64,000 bases of DNA from Paludibacteraceae bacterium (lineage in GTDB: Bacteria > Bacteroidota > Bacteroidia > Bacteroidales > Paludibacteraceae): NCBI GenBank assembly GCA_017478225.1, contig JAFVDX010000011.1:1-64000 (forward strand). Reading direction: 5' to 3'. Position 1 is the stretch's first letter, and each line of letters begins with the position of its first letter. Below are positions 1 through 8,156 of this stretch, piece after piece. Under the pieces are notes generated by a model that did not search any database, was not told the DNA's origin, and was given only the letters and a program-made list of their open reading frames with translations. A program made the position numbers and the translations under genes.

Positions 1-1
1 A

Positions 2-42
2 GGCTTTCTTGTTGAAAAACAGCAAGAAAGCCCATTTTTTTT
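2..42 (+). terminator. Rho-independent terminator of an upstream gene outside the window
   Basis: A perfect 10-bp stem pairs positions 2-11 with 23-32 and is followed by eight Ts at 35-42 on the plus strand. The gene it serves would lie to the left of the window. Confidence 0.85.
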
Positions 43-104
43 CTAATCAAAATACGACTACCATTCACAAATTCTTACAGACATCCATTCGCCGATCGTA
101 TACA

Positions 105-138
105 TAAAAAAACTGCCTAACAAAACTTGTTAGACAGT
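105..138 (-). terminator. Rho-independent terminator for the chorismate mutase/subtilase operon
   Basis: A 12-bp stem with one G-U pair (112-123 with 127-138) is followed, reading on the minus strand, by a run of Ts (105-111 as As on plus). It is the first terminator after the minus-strand subtilase gene. It is now separated from that gene's stop codon by the inserted 199-bp element at 165-363. Confidence 0.75.
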
Positions 139-160
139 CTCTTTCATTCTATACTTATTA

Positions 161-367
161 TAAAGGGCACTTCTAAAAATTGCTTTATTCTGATTTTGAG
201 TTTTATCTTGAGTAGATTGTTGACTTGAGTGAAGGAGCAATGCGGGCATTGTGACTGAATGAAAGTCAGCAAGATACCAAGAGAAAACCAAAAGCAGTAT
301 AAAAGTGCCATGATATTACTAATCGGACTATTTTCTAAAAACGAGGAATTTTTAGAAGTGCCCTAAA
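161..367. mobile_element. MITE-like element with 17-bp terminal inverted repeats and TAAA target duplication
   Basis: The segment 165-363 (199 bp) begins GGGCACTTCTAAAAATT and ends with its exact reverse complement. It is flanked on both sides by TAAA (161-164 and 364-367), which fits a 4-bp target-site duplication. It has no meaningful open reading frame, so it would have to be moved by a transposase in trans. A 4-bp duplication of TAAA type is compatible with some IS5-group transposases, but I cannot identify the parent element. It lies eight bases beyond the subtilase stop codon, between that gene and its terminator. Confidence 0.75.
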
Positions 368-371
368 TATA

Positions 372-1880
372 TTAGCGTATCAGAATTTTCTTTTTGGTTT
401 TACCATCAGACATGATATAAATGCCTTGATGAAGTGATTTATGGTCAAGATAGCGATTGCCTAATAAATCGAACCACTCTACTTGATTATTGAATATTGG
501 TTGGTTTATTACATCTGTCTGATTAGTTGCATTTTGATATGCTTTCCACATATCAGGCACTCCGTACCCCATTCTGTTGTTTGGTTCCTGAGCCATAGAA
601 GCGCTCATGCAAATACGCTCTCTGATTTGCATATTACTCAGATCGGGTAATGCTGACCAAAGACATGCCGCTGCTCCTGCCATAATCGGAGTAGAGAAAC
701 TCGTACCGTTAGATGTTCGGATATAGCCTCCGACAGAAATTATAGATGCTTTTGAGCCTAAAGTACAAACTTCAGGTTTGAGTCTGTCATCGGCAGAGGG
801 ACCATAGGAGGAGAATCGAGCGATATGACCATATTTATCAACCGCACCAACTGTCAGGATACTGTCAGCATCGGCAGGCGAGTCGATATAATGCCATTCT
901 ACATCGCCTTCATTTCCTGCTGCCACACACATCAACATTCCCTTGCGTGCGGCTATAGTGGCAGCCACACTCGACCGCATAGTTCTGCCATCCATCTGCT
1001 GATAGGTAGGATTGGTTGTTGCATCATCAAACATATCCAAATAGCCCAACGACGAGGAGCATATATCAACGCCCGCACTATCGGCATACTCAAATGCCGC
1101 AACAAGTGCATCTACCTCTCTTAGGTTCTCATAAATATCATCTTCTGAACGCAGGAGTATATAATCAGCCTCCGTTGCATTACCAGTATAACCTTCTGTG
1201 ATAGCAGCAATAGTAGAAAAGACCATCGTTCCATGATCGCCTTGAGAGGGATTTTTGGTACAATACACATCTTGCATGTCAGCAGGATTAACAAAGTCAT
1301 GAGTGGCAACTATACGCTCACGAGCATTAGCAAAGGCTTCCAACTTATCCACTCCATTAAACCCATCATCTATGATTGCCATCAGTATCCCCTTGCCTTT
1401 GTAACCAGCCTCGTGCAAAAGATTTAGATTAAGTTGTTGGGTTTGAGTATCGGTACTATCTGCTTCTTCCTCGAGCCGTATTTTATATTTATTTGACATA
1501 CGCAATGCATTAACCGATGATTTAGATGTAATTCTTGTGCGCTCAATGTATGATACGAAATCTAATTTTCTAAGCACATCGGGTAAATTATCATTATCAT
1601 CTATCTCCACCGTTACACCATTTAGCCACCGCGAAACAAAATCCACACGACAGCCTAATTTTTGCAGCGAATCGACATATAGCGGGCTTACAGGCAAGTC
1701 TAAACTATCAATAGCAATACTCTGTTTTTGCCTACGCTCAATAGCACGGGCAGACAAGTATTCTAATGGATTATTTAATGTCCCACTGGTCGATTTCTTA
1801 TCTGTAAAACTCACCCAATAACTATCAGCATACACAAGGCTTGAAAACAGAATACATAAGTATATAAAAAGTTTTCTCAT
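372..1880 (-). CDS. Subtilisin-like serine peptidase (S8 family), secreted, T9SS-type tail
   Basis: This is a 502-residue secreted protease. Residues 1-18 form a signal peptide and about 20-130 a propeptide-like segment. The S8 catalytic domain follows: Asp171 in IDDGF, His216 in GDHGT, oxyanion Asn323 in AAGNEG, and Ser394 in NGTSFSTP. All catalytic residues are present, so it should be active. The C-terminus (about 456-502, VEWFDLLGNR ... GIYIMSDGKTKKKILIR) has the form of a type A T9SS sorting domain, implying export across the outer membrane and surface attachment or release. Its ATG overlaps the stop of the upstream chorismate mutase gene (ATGA), so the two are translationally coupled although their functions are unrelated. 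The natural substrate cannot be deduced. Confidence 0.92.
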   Translation of the reverse strand: MRKLFIYLCILFSSLVYADSYWVSFTDKKSTSGTLNNPLEYLSARAIERRQKQSIAIDSLDLPVSPLYVDSLQKLGCRVDFVSRWLNGVTVEIDDNDNLPDVLRKLDFVSYIERTRITSKSSVNALRMSNKYKIRLEEEADSTDTQTQQLNLNLLHEAGYKGKGILMAIIDDGFNGVDKLEAFANARERIVATHDFVNPADMQDVYCTKNPSQGDHGTMVFSTIAAITEGYTGNATEADYILLRSEDDIYENLREVDALVAAFEYADSAGVDICSSSLGYLDMFDDATTNPTYQQMDGRTMRSSVAATIAARKGMLMCVAAGNEGDVEWHYIDSPADADSILTVGAVDKYGHIARFSSYGPSADDRLKPEVCTLGSKASIISVGGYIRTSNGTSFSTPIMAGAAACLWSALPDLSNMQIRERICMSASMAQEPNNRMGYGVPDMWKAYQNATNQTDVINQPIFNNQVEWFDLLGNRYLDHKSLHQGIYIMSDGKTKKKILIR

Positions 1881-2152
1881 AACTCAGATTGCAGTCTAAT
1901 GGATTCTTCATGAATCAGATTCATAAAATTCTCTATAAAAGTCTCATTTAATTTCAATTGTTTAGCCCTTTCAAGGCGATTTGTGAGCATATTTTCAAAC
2001 CTATCAGGCTGAACAACCGCAAGTCCCGCAGTCTTTTTGGCCTTGCCTATTTGCCTGACTAAGTACATTCTTTCAGACAGCAACTGAAGAAGTTGACTAT
2101 CAACTTGGTCAATTTCCTTACGCAGATTATTTATGTTTTCTTGCACTATCAT
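1877..2152 (-). CDS. Chorismate mutase (AroQ-type), stand-alone domain
   Basis: A 91-residue all-helical protein matching the AroQ chorismate mutase fold, which converts chorismate to prephenate for phenylalanine and tyrosine synthesis. The pattern is INNLRKEIDQVDSQLLQLLSERM, then an Arg/Lys-rich second part (VRQIGKAKK), then QPDRFENML and a final helix with EESIRLQSEL. The length fits the monofunctional AroQ domain. I chose the ATG at 2152, which places the domain at the N-terminus. An in-frame GTG at 2182 would add ten residues and has AGGAG only one base upstream, too close to act as its ribosome site. The gene is first in a two-gene unit with the subtilase and lies behind leader repeat copy 1. 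Confidence 0.85.
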   Translation of the reverse strand: MIVQENINNLRKEIDQVDSQLLQLLSERMYLVRQIGKAKKTAGLAVVQPDRFENMLTNRLERAKQLKLNETFIENFMNLIHEESIRLQSEL

Positions 2153-2197
2153 ACTATTACATTTGCGAGTGAAGCCACTCACACTCCTGTTGACTGT

Positions 2198-2280
2198 TAT
2201 ATAACAAATATGTTATTACATGTTTATGTTTTGGTTGCGGGCGAGGACCGGCAAGCCTACCGCGTTCCAAATGTTGGCTG
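2198..2280 (-). repeat. Dispersed leader element, copy 1 (long form)
   Basis: Read on the minus strand, this 83-nt segment starts GCAGCCAACATTTGG just after a TAnnTTTG -10-like box. It contains a TTTGG...CCAAA hairpin with inner GCGG/CCGC pairs, then a second hairpin ATAACA/TGTTAT. The same sequence occurs at 46627-46700 and 60959-61041, each time upstream of a minus-strand gene. This copy has the long apical form (TAGGCTTGCCGG). It would form the 5' leader of the chorismate mutase/subtilase mRNA. Confidence 0.85.
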
Positions 2281-2310
2281 CAAAAGTAGTAAAAAAGTCT
2301 GAAATACGAA
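2281..2310 (-). promoter_or_regulatory. Promoter of the chorismate mutase/subtilase operon (weak -33)
   Basis: The minus strand carries TACTTTTG (2281-2288), a match to the Bacteroidetes -7 box TAnnTTTG. A poor -33 candidate TTCG lies 18 bp upstream. The box directly abuts leader repeat copy 1, as in the other two copies. Confidence is limited by the imperfect -33. Confidence 0.5.
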
Positions 2311-2430
2311 ATCGTTTGGGCGAATGTAGAAATAAATGACTTTGTCATGCGCTTATAACAAGATTAAATATCTGTAAAGTGGCCATATAACAATCATTAT
2401 CGGATAGGTCTATTTGTTAATTGACAACGA

Positions 2431-2462
2431 TTTGTACATGTCGTTTTCTTGTTGTAATTTTG
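2431..2462 (+). promoter_or_regulatory. Bacteroidetes-type promoter of the Zeta-like kinase gene
   Basis: TTTG (2431-2434), 20 bp, TAATTTTG (2455-2462): a full consensus match. Transcription should start around 2467-2469, only a few bases before the ATG at 2472. The mRNA would be nearly leaderless, and upstream in-frame starts are excluded. Confidence 0.85.
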
Positions 2463-2471
2463 CGAGCGCAA

Positions 2472-3041
2472 ATGGCGAAACATAATCTCTATATTATAGC
2501 AGGTCCCAATGGTGCGGGCAAGACAACGACTTCGTTCTCTTTGCTGCCTGATGTATTTCATTGCAAACAGTTTGTCAATGCCGATGAAATAGCACGGGGT
2601 ATATCTCCATTTGCCCCTGAAGAGGTAACTATTCAGGCAGGGAGGATTATGCTCAAGCGAATAGAGGAATTGCTTTCACAGGGCGTAGATTTTGCTATAG
2701 AGACCACACTCTCTACACGCTCTTATATTCGTTTGGTAAAGAAAGCACAGGCAATGGGATATAAAGTTTTTCTTGTTTTCCTTTATCTCGAAAGTGTAGA
2801 GCAAGCCCAAATGCGTGTTCAACAACGCGTGAATGACGGAGGGCATAATATCCCCTCGGATACTATAAAACGCCGTTTTTACTTAGGAATTAAGAATCTT
2901 TTAGAACTATATATTCCTATTTGCGACTATGTGGCAATTTATAATAATGCACATAGTCCTACTGTCTTAGTTGCCAAGAAAAATGGCCGTTTGCAAATTT
3001 TGAATCATGATATGTGGAATCAGATAAACAAAATGATATGA
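2472..3041 (+). CDS. Zeta toxin-like P-loop kinase
   Basis: A 189-residue P-loop ATPase of the Zeta-toxin/UPF family. Walker A is GPNGAGKT at residues 11-18. It is followed by NADEIARG (about 36-43), FAIETTLS (second acidic/Thr motif, about 74-81) and an arginine-rich lid, RVQQRVNDGGHNIP...RRF. Family members phosphorylate small metabolites such as UDP-GlcNAc when they act as toxins, but many chromosomal relatives have unknown substrates. The start is fixed at 2472 because the promoter's -7 box covers 2455-2462; a more upstream start at 2421 would lie upstream of transcription. The stop overlaps the ATG of a 50-residue gene (ATGA), suggesting a two-gene module. Toxin activity is inferred, not shown. 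Confidence 0.8.
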   Translation: MAKHNLYIIAGPNGAGKTTTSFSLLPDVFHCKQFVNADEIARGISPFAPEEVTIQAGRIMLKRIEELLSQGVDFAIETTLSTRSYIRLVKKAQAMGYKVFLVFLYLESVEQAQMRVQQRVNDGGHNIPSDTIKRRFYLGIKNLLELYIPICDYVAIYNNAHSPTVLVAKKNGRLQILNHDMWNQINKMI

Positions 3042-3190
3042 CAAATAAAGAATTTGAAGAAAAGATGCGTATAGGGCTACAACTGACCCATCAACGGTTG
3101 ATTGAGCAAAAGCGCCGTGACCACGAGATGCTGATATTAGGCGAAAATGGTGAGGTGAAGTATGTAGATCCTTTTACTATAGATTTATAA
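3038..3190 (+). CDS. 50-residue partner of the Zeta-like kinase (hypothetical)
   Basis: A short open frame starts at an ATG that overlaps the kinase stop codon (ATGA) and ends at TAA 3188-3190. It encodes MTNKEFEEKMRIGLQLTHQR followed by LIEQKRRDHEMLI, a charged helix, and a short extended tail GENGEVKYVDPFTIDL. I recognise no named family. The tight coupling and the small size, charge and helix suggest a cognate regulator or antitoxin, in the unusual toxin-first order. It could equally be an accessory subunit. The sequence looks protein-like, with a clear amphipathic helix. Confidence 0.65.
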   Translation: MTNKEFEEKMRIGLQLTHQRLIEQKRRDHEMLILGENGEVKYVDPFTIDL

Positions 3191-3224
3191 CAAATTCCAC
3201 CCTCAATCACTCAACACAAAATTA

Positions 3225-3256
3225 TTTGGGCGATTGTGAGAAAATATGTAATTTTG
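3225..3256 (+). promoter_or_regulatory. Bacteroidetes-type promoter
   Basis: TTTG (3225-3228), 20 bp, TAATTTTG (3249-3256), followed by a leader of about 30 nt to the ATG at 3291. Full consensus match. Confidence 0.85.
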
Positions 3257-3290
3257 CGGTCGGAATAAAAAGCATATAAAACTAATTATT

Positions 3291-3695
3291 ATGAAGAAAA
3301 AAGTTATTGGTTGCTCTGTTGTTGCAGTGCTTGTTTTGTTGCTTGCTTTGGCAGGTTGGTTTACCTTTAAGTATTATTGGGTATTTGGTGATTCAGTTGC
3401 TGCAGGTGAATTGAATTACATTACTCATAAAGGATACATTTTCAAGACCTACGAGGGCAGACTAATTCAAGCAGGCTACAACTCAAAAAATTCCAATGCA
3501 ACCATTCAGTCAAATGAGTTTAATTTCTCTGTTGCTGATCCTGCAGTAGCCGACTCATTGATGCATTGCGCAGGTAAGACTGTGGAGTTGCATTACAAAG
3601 AATATAAAGGTGCTCTGCCGTGGCGTGGAATGCAAAAACATGTGGTTGACCGCATAATTAGCGTACAGCAAAAAGAGCAGCCTATTATTTTCTAA
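3291..3695 (+). CDS. Small membrane-anchored hypothetical protein
   Basis: A 134-residue protein with a lysine-rich N-terminus, one membrane helix (about 5-27) and a compact soluble part. That part contains YITHKGYIFKTYEGRLIQ (about 43-60), SNEFNFSV and ADSLMHCAGKTVELHYKEYKG (about 87-107). The soluble part is probably periplasmic and beta-rich. It resembles a widespread but uncharacterised Bacteroidales family; I know of no assigned activity and assign none. It has its own strong promoter and is followed by 94 bases without a gene before the acyl-CoA synthetase. A 27-codon open stretch just before the synthetase start looks coding-like but lacks a start. Confidence 0.75.
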   Translation: MKKKVIGCSVVAVLVLLLALAGWFTFKYYWVFGDSVAAGELNYITHKGYIFKTYEGRLIQAGYNSKNSNATIQSNEFNFSVADPAVADSLMHCAGKTVELHYKEYKGALPWRGMQKHVVDRIISVQQKEQPIIF

Positions 3696-3789
3696 CAAGA
3701 GCAAACACTTGAAGCGACAAAATCAACTTCGTGTCAGGTGGTGTGGGTCGATGGGCTTATGCCAAGGGCACGGCTAAACATTTATATTT

Positions 3790-5511
3790 ATGGTAAAAGA
3801 AAATTTCGTCCGCATGTTCGAGGATTCATTTCGTCAGAACTGGGACTTAGAGGCGTACACGGACTACGAGACCAAGTACACCATGACTTATGCTCAGGTG
3901 GCTGAGCAAGTAGAGAAATTACATTTGCTTTTCAAGCAATGTGGTATTGAGAAGAATGACAAAGTTTCGCTTATCGGCAGGAATTCCGCTCATTGGGCAG
4001 TAGCGTATGTTGCCACAATCACCTATGGGGCGGTTATAGTACCTATTCTGCAAGACTTTCGTCCTGACGATGTGCACCATATCGTAAAGCACTCCGACTC
4101 CAAACTTCTCTTCACAGCCGATTATATTTGGGATCATTTGGACGAGCAGGAGTTAGGACAAGTAAGAGCGGTTATATCACTAACCAAATTCAAGCCATTG
4201 GCTGTTATCCAAAGTGCATTACCTATAGTGGATCCAGACAGCCAAATTCGTCTGACACTAACCAAAGAACTTATTTCAGTAGAGGCTATTCAGCAACTCT
4301 TTGACCGCAAATTCAAGGGCAATTTCTACCCCGACTGCATACGCTACGACTACAAAGACAACGAAGAGATTGCCTCAATCAACTACACCAGTGGAACGAC
4401 AGGCTTCTCCAAGGGAGTAATGACCACCGGCAGAGCACTTGCATCTAATGCTGTTTTCGGACATAATGCCTACGCTGCTTCTAATCCTAATAAAGTACTG
4501 TTGTATAAGGGTGATCGTATGGTTACATTCCTTCCGTTGGCACATGCCTACGGGTGCGCATTCGATTTCCTTGGTAATACAACAGCAGGCGGACACACCT
4601 ATTTTATCACTCGTGTACCGACCCCCAAGGTGCTTATGGCTGCTTTTGCCGAAATAAAACCCACACTTATTCTTTCAGTACCACTTATCATAGAGAAGAT
4701 ATACCGCAAGCAGATACAACCCATGATAGCCAAACCACCTATGAATTGGGTACTGAAAGTGCCATATCTTAACGATGTGGTTCTCTCGCAAATCAAGCAA
4801 AAGTTAGTGGCTGTCTTTGGTGGATGTTTTGAAGAAATTATTGTTGGTGGTGCTGCTATGAACGCAGAGGTAGAGTCGTTCTTCAGGAAGATTAAATTCC
4901 CTATTACCATCGGATATGGCATGACCGAAACGGCACCGCTGATTTCTTATAGTCACTATAGCGAATTTGTGCAGACAAGTTGTGGAAAAATACTTGACTG
5001 CATGGAGGTTAGAATATCCAACCAAAATGAAGAGGGAATAGGCGAAATCGAAGTTAGAGGCGATAATACTATGCTTGGATATTACAAAAACGACGAGGCG
5101 ACCAAACAATCTTTCACAGCCGACAATTGGCTTAGAACAGGCGACTTGGGCTATGTAGATGAAAAGGGAAATATCTTTATCAAAGGGCGAGCAAAAACGA
5201 TGCTGTTAGGTGCTAACGGACAAAACATATATCCCGAAGAGATAGAGGATAAACTCAACAATATGCCTTATGTGATGGAAAGCATAGTAGTGCAAAGAGA
5301 TGAGAAGATCGTAGCACTTGTTTATCCTGATATGGACGCTTGCGACAAGGCTGGTTTTACACAACAAGACATACAACATCAAATGGAGCAAGTAAGAAAA
5401 GAGGTCAACAAGATGATTGCGTCATACGAACAAATCAATGAGATAGAGATTCAAGCGCATGAGTTTGAGAAGACACCTAAAAACTCCATAAAGAGATATA
5501 TGTATAAATAA
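3790..5511 (+). CDS. Long-chain acyl-CoA synthetase (AMP-binding family)
   Basis: A 573-residue adenylate-forming enzyme that would activate fatty acids with ATP and CoA at the cytoplasmic membrane. Family motifs are intact: the P-loop-like INYTSGTTGFSKG at 197-209, YGMTET at 376-381, GDLGY at 451-455 and the downstream IFIKGRAKTMLLGANGQNIYPEE segment around the C-terminal domain hinge. The length fits the shorter bacterial FadD-like group common in Bacteroidetes. It is a single-gene unit ended by one or two terminators. The substrate chain length cannot be read from sequence, and another carboxylate is possible. Confidence 0.9.
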   Translation: MVKENFVRMFEDSFRQNWDLEAYTDYETKYTMTYAQVAEQVEKLHLLFKQCGIEKNDKVSLIGRNSAHWAVAYVATITYGAVIVPILQDFRPDDVHHIVKHSDSKLLFTADYIWDHLDEQELGQVRAVISLTKFKPLAVIQSALPIVDPDSQIRLTLTKELISVEAIQQLFDRKFKGNFYPDCIRYDYKDNEEIASINYTSGTTGFSKGVMTTGRALASNAVFGHNAYAASNPNKVLLYKGDRMVTFLPLAHAYGCAFDFLGNTTAGGHTYFITRVPTPKVLMAAFAEIKPTLILSVPLIIEKIYRKQIQPMIAKPPMNWVLKVPYLNDVVLSQIKQKLVAVFGGCFEEIIVGGAAMNAEVESFFRKIKFPITIGYGMTETAPLISYSHYSEFVQTSCGKILDCMEVRISNQNEEGIGEIEVRGDNTMLGYYKNDEATKQSFTADNWLRTGDLGYVDEKGNIFIKGRAKTMLLGANGQNIYPEEIEDKLNNMPYVMESIVVQRDEKIVALVYPDMDACDKAGFTQQDIQHQMEQVRKEVNKMIASYEQINEIEIQAHEFEKTPKNSIKRYMYK

Positions 5512-5518
5512 AACAAAG

Positions 5519-5565
5519 AACAAGAGGGTAGCAAATGTAAAGTCATTGCGTGCCCTCTTGTTTTA
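5519..5565 (+). terminator. Terminator of the acyl-CoA synthetase gene
   Basis: Stem ACAAGAGGG pairs with CCCTCTTGT across a loop of about 20 nt and is followed by TTTT on the plus strand. It lies eight bases after the stop codon. Confidence 0.75.
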
Positions 5566-5568
5566 ACA

Positions 5569-5668
5569 AGGCAGTCGAGTGTTTATATGGTTAATGCACA
5601 CTTGCAAAAACCTAATAAAGACCATGATTTTGTGTGAACAAGACTCACTCGACTGCCTCTTTTTTTTC
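5569..5668 (+). other. Long hairpin with T-run: second terminator or small structured RNA
   Basis: A perfect 13-bp inverted repeat (5569-5581 with 5646-5658) encloses a 64-nt loop and is followed by eight Ts. Inside the loop, ATGGT/ACCAT and CACAC/GTGTG alternate in the order of an H-type pseudoknot. It could be a second terminator for the synthetase, or a bidirectional one shared with the converging starch operon. A stable small RNA is also possible. Confidence 0.55.
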
Positions 5669-5716
5669 CTTTGGTAATTCCAAATATGATTTATTGATTT
5701 CTGTTATTAACTCAAC

Positions 5717-6676
5717 TCAATCTATCCAACATCTACACGGATATTTGCTATGTTTAGAATGTTGAAGCATGAACCTCACTCCTATTTCCAATCCTATATT
5801 CATCAGTTTAGGTTTGCCTTGCAAAAGATTAGTCTGAGCAAGAGTAGTATATTCGCTCATAAAATAGTGCGTTTGTTCTTGCCCTATGCGGTCGTTTCTA
5901 AATCCAAGCAAACCCATTCCTTCTACACTTGTTACTTGTTTAACGGAATAGTGGAAAGCCGCTTGAGCAGTCAGTTGTACTCGCTTCGTAAGCGACACCG
6001 CAACGCCTAATTTGGCGCCTATATTAAAGAACTTATACGAAGGTAATTTTCCTGAAGGAGTGAAATTCTTTTCTGTATAAAATCCTGCCTCATCTATATC
6101 ATGCAGAGTCAAATGCCATGGCTCATAATAGCCTGTCTGTTTTATTGTGCCACTCGCTTCATAATTCATACTTATCGGCAGGCAATAAGCCACACTTATT
6201 TCTCCTATAAGGCTAACCGATTGATTTGACGACAGCGAACGAGAGCGACCATTGAGCGGTATATTCATACGCAATGCAAGCGGGATTTCAGCATACAACA
6301 ATGTTTGTCTTTCTCTCCAACCATCAATTTGAGTTATATGATTATATCTCTCACCATCGGTATCAGTTACTCCTTCGTAAGTCAGGTTGCCGTTGAGTGT
6401 CAAATTGGTCCCTGCTCTCCATATTCCTGCTCCTACACCTATTCCTACATAACGACAAAAGAACCAAGTGTAAGAAAAATTGCCCCCCACGGCAAACAAA
6501 CCTTTGTTGCTCAAATTGACATTAAGCGTCGGCATTTTGCTCTCTATATCTACTTGAGATTTCCAACCTATATTGCTATAAGCACCTCCGATAGTTAAAT
6601 CAAAGGCAGAATACTGCTCGGCATACACAGCAGAGAAAAAAAACAAAAGCAGTATAAAAAAGTCAAAACGCCTCAT
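5717..6676 (-). CDS. Outer-membrane beta-barrel protein, paralogue of the OmpA-type protein upstream
   Basis: A 319-residue protein with signal peptide (1-19) and alternating hydrophobic/aromatic strands typical of an 8-10-strand barrel. It shares several segments with residues about 160-430 of the 580-residue protein encoded two genes upstream, such as TDTDGERYNH, the DGWRERQ/DNWKENQ region and YYEPWHLTL followed by FYTE. The two barrels are therefore duplicates. This one lacks the STN and OmpA parts. It is the last gene of the minus-strand starch/surface operon. Its role (porin, anchor or assembly factor) is not evident. Confidence 0.75.
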   Translation of the reverse strand: MRRFDFFILLLFFFSAVYAEQYSAFDLTIGGAYSNIGWKSQVDIESKMPTLNVNLSNKGLFAVGGNFSYTWFFCRYVGIGVGAGIWRAGTNLTLNGNLTYEGVTDTDGERYNHITQIDGWRERQTLLYAEIPLALRMNIPLNGRSRSLSSNQSVSLIGEISVAYCLPISMNYEASGTIKQTGYYEPWHLTLHDIDEAGFYTEKNFTPSGKLPSYKFFNIGAKLGVAVSLTKRVQLTAQAAFHYSVKQVTSVEGMGLLGFRNDRIGQEQTHYFMSEYTTLAQTNLLQGKPKLMNIGLEIGVRFMLQHSKHSKYPCRCWID

Positions 6677-6721
6677 CCGTGTAAGTACAAAAAGATAATT
6701 AAAACAATATCTATTACCAAC

Positions 6722-8143
6722 TTATTCAATAATGATTTTTTTACTTACACTACCATTATTGGTATTTATCTTAAGAGAATAAATACCATGTGGAAGTCCT
6801 GAGAGGATTTGCTGCCCCGCGACATACATCACTTGCTGACCAACGATATTATACACTCTGATATCAATTATTTCATTTCCTTCCACCTCAACATGTATAG
6901 GTACATAACTCGGTGCGGGATTGGGTGATACCTGAACATCGCCAGGGTTGAGCGTAGCCGAGCGGGTGGCTTCGGAGAAACTAATTTCACATGTGGTTAT
7001 TTTCTCGCCCGACTGCAGGGTAAGCACTGCATAATATTTACCATCTAAGCCATTGGGGTCGGTATAGAATTGCTCAGTTGCACCCTCAATTATTTTCCCA
7101 TTTTTATACCATTGGTAAGCGATATACAAATCTTTTCCGTTGTCAATAAAGAGCAAGTTATTCCATTTAGCAAGAGGCTTGATATCGCATGTTTGAGGGT
7201 CGGGTTGAGGGTCAGGAGTAGGATCGGGGTCAGGAGTAGGATCCTCGTCTTGGCAATCTTTAACATGCACTATGATTGTGTCAGAAGCAAGTATTTCTTT
7301 TTCGCCTGCCGTCACACCTTGAAAACAGATATCATCAAGTGCAAAATCGTTTTCGCCTGAACTGGATTCGTTGTCTCTAACTCCAATTTCCACATAGTCG
7401 CTTGTAACGGGAGCAGTGAATCTCACTTGCTGCTCATGCCAATTGTTGTCGGGTCCTAAGCGATATTCGGTACCAAGCAATTCGGTTTTCATATTGCCAT
7501 TTTGGTCGCGATAGGCAATAGTGAATTGCAATCGGGCAGGGTGATTCATGTTGCTATTAGGATGCGCTGCATAATACGAAAAGACATATATTGAGTCTTT
7601 GATTATCTTTAGTTGTGGATTGTCGGTTGTAGTAGCCTTCCAGGCATATCCCGACTTGCCCGCATCAAAAAGAGCAAAATAAGTGCCTCCATGAGGATAT
7701 ACATTGGCAAAGTCATGCCATGTATATTTGGCACTTTGAGTGATAAAAAACACATTGCTCTCACCGCCATGACGAGAATAATACTCATTAGGATTGAGTC
7801 CGTCTTTGGAATAATTATAGTCTGATGTAAAACCTTTAGGCGGGTTATTGCCTTCCGGTTCTTCCTCAAAGTCGCCATTATACATAAGATTATGCGCAAC
7901 AGTTGGGGTAACGCTGAACACCTGACGAATATATGTAAAATCGCCCACCACATGCATGGTTAAGGTAATGCTATCGGTAGAACTACCTGAACTCCAACTA
8001 TATACATCGCCTTTTGTTGCAGCCGAGAGGGTAATGGTAGAGTCTTTACATACCGTCATTTCTGTAGTGCCTGCAAACGACAAGGCACTCATCATAGAGG
8101 CTATAAATATGGATGCTAAAAATATAAGGGTATTTCTATTCAT
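6722..8143 (-). CDS. Secreted T9SS protein with Ig-like and galactose-binding-like modules
   Basis: A 473-residue secreted protein. The start is taken at 8143 because a signal peptide (MNRNTLIFLASIFIAS...) begins there; in-frame codons further upstream run into the preceding gene. After a short Ig/PKD-like part comes a jelly-roll module (about 85-265) starting NLMYNGDFEE and ending ENDFALDDICFQG, the usual layout of a galactose-binding-like carbohydrate module. A Pro/Asp linker (DPTPDPDPTPDPQPDP), another Ig-like segment and a type A T9SS sorting domain (about 395-473, with VQVSPNPAP and KKIIIE) follow. It is likely a surface glycan-binding protein of the starch operon. No catalytic domain is visible. 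Confidence 0.8.
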   Translation of the reverse strand: MNRNTLIFLASIFIASMMSALSFAGTTEMTVCKDSTITLSAATKGDVYSWSSGSSTDSITLTMHVVGDFTYIRQVFSVTPTVAHNLMYNGDFEEEPEGNNPPKGFTSDYNYSKDGLNPNEYYSRHGGESNVFFITQSAKYTWHDFANVYPHGGTYFALFDAGKSGYAWKATTTDNPQLKIIKDSIYVFSYYAAHPNSNMNHPARLQFTIAYRDQNGNMKTELLGTEYRLGPDNNWHEQQVRFTAPVTSDYVEIGVRDNESSSGENDFALDDICFQGVTAGEKEILASDTIIVHVKDCQDEDPTPDPDPTPDPQPDPQTCDIKPLAKWNNLLFIDNGKDLYIAYQWYKNGKIIEGATEQFYTDPNGLDGKYYAVLTLQSGEKITTCEISFSEATRSATLNPGDVQVSPNPAPSYVPIHVEVEGNEIIDIRVYNIVGQQVMYVAGQQILSGLPHGIYSLKINTNNGSVSKKIIIE

Positions 8144-8156
8144 GTTGATTGTTTTA

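Noticed and set aside
825..1124. Open frames opposite the subtilase and many other antisense frames
   Set aside because: They lie antisense to well-supported genes, have no start signals or recognisable domains, and follow from the coding strand's codon bias.
2421..2471. N-terminal extension of the Zeta-like kinase (start at 2421)
   Set aside because: The extension covers the promoter's -33 and -7 boxes, so it cannot be on the transcript. The start at 2472 also gives the normal P-loop position.
3696..3792. Open stretch SDKINFVSGGVGRWAYAKGT just before the acyl-CoA synthetase
   Set aside because: It looks protein-like but follows a stop, has no start codon and no recognised homologue. It was not called as a gene or pseudogene.
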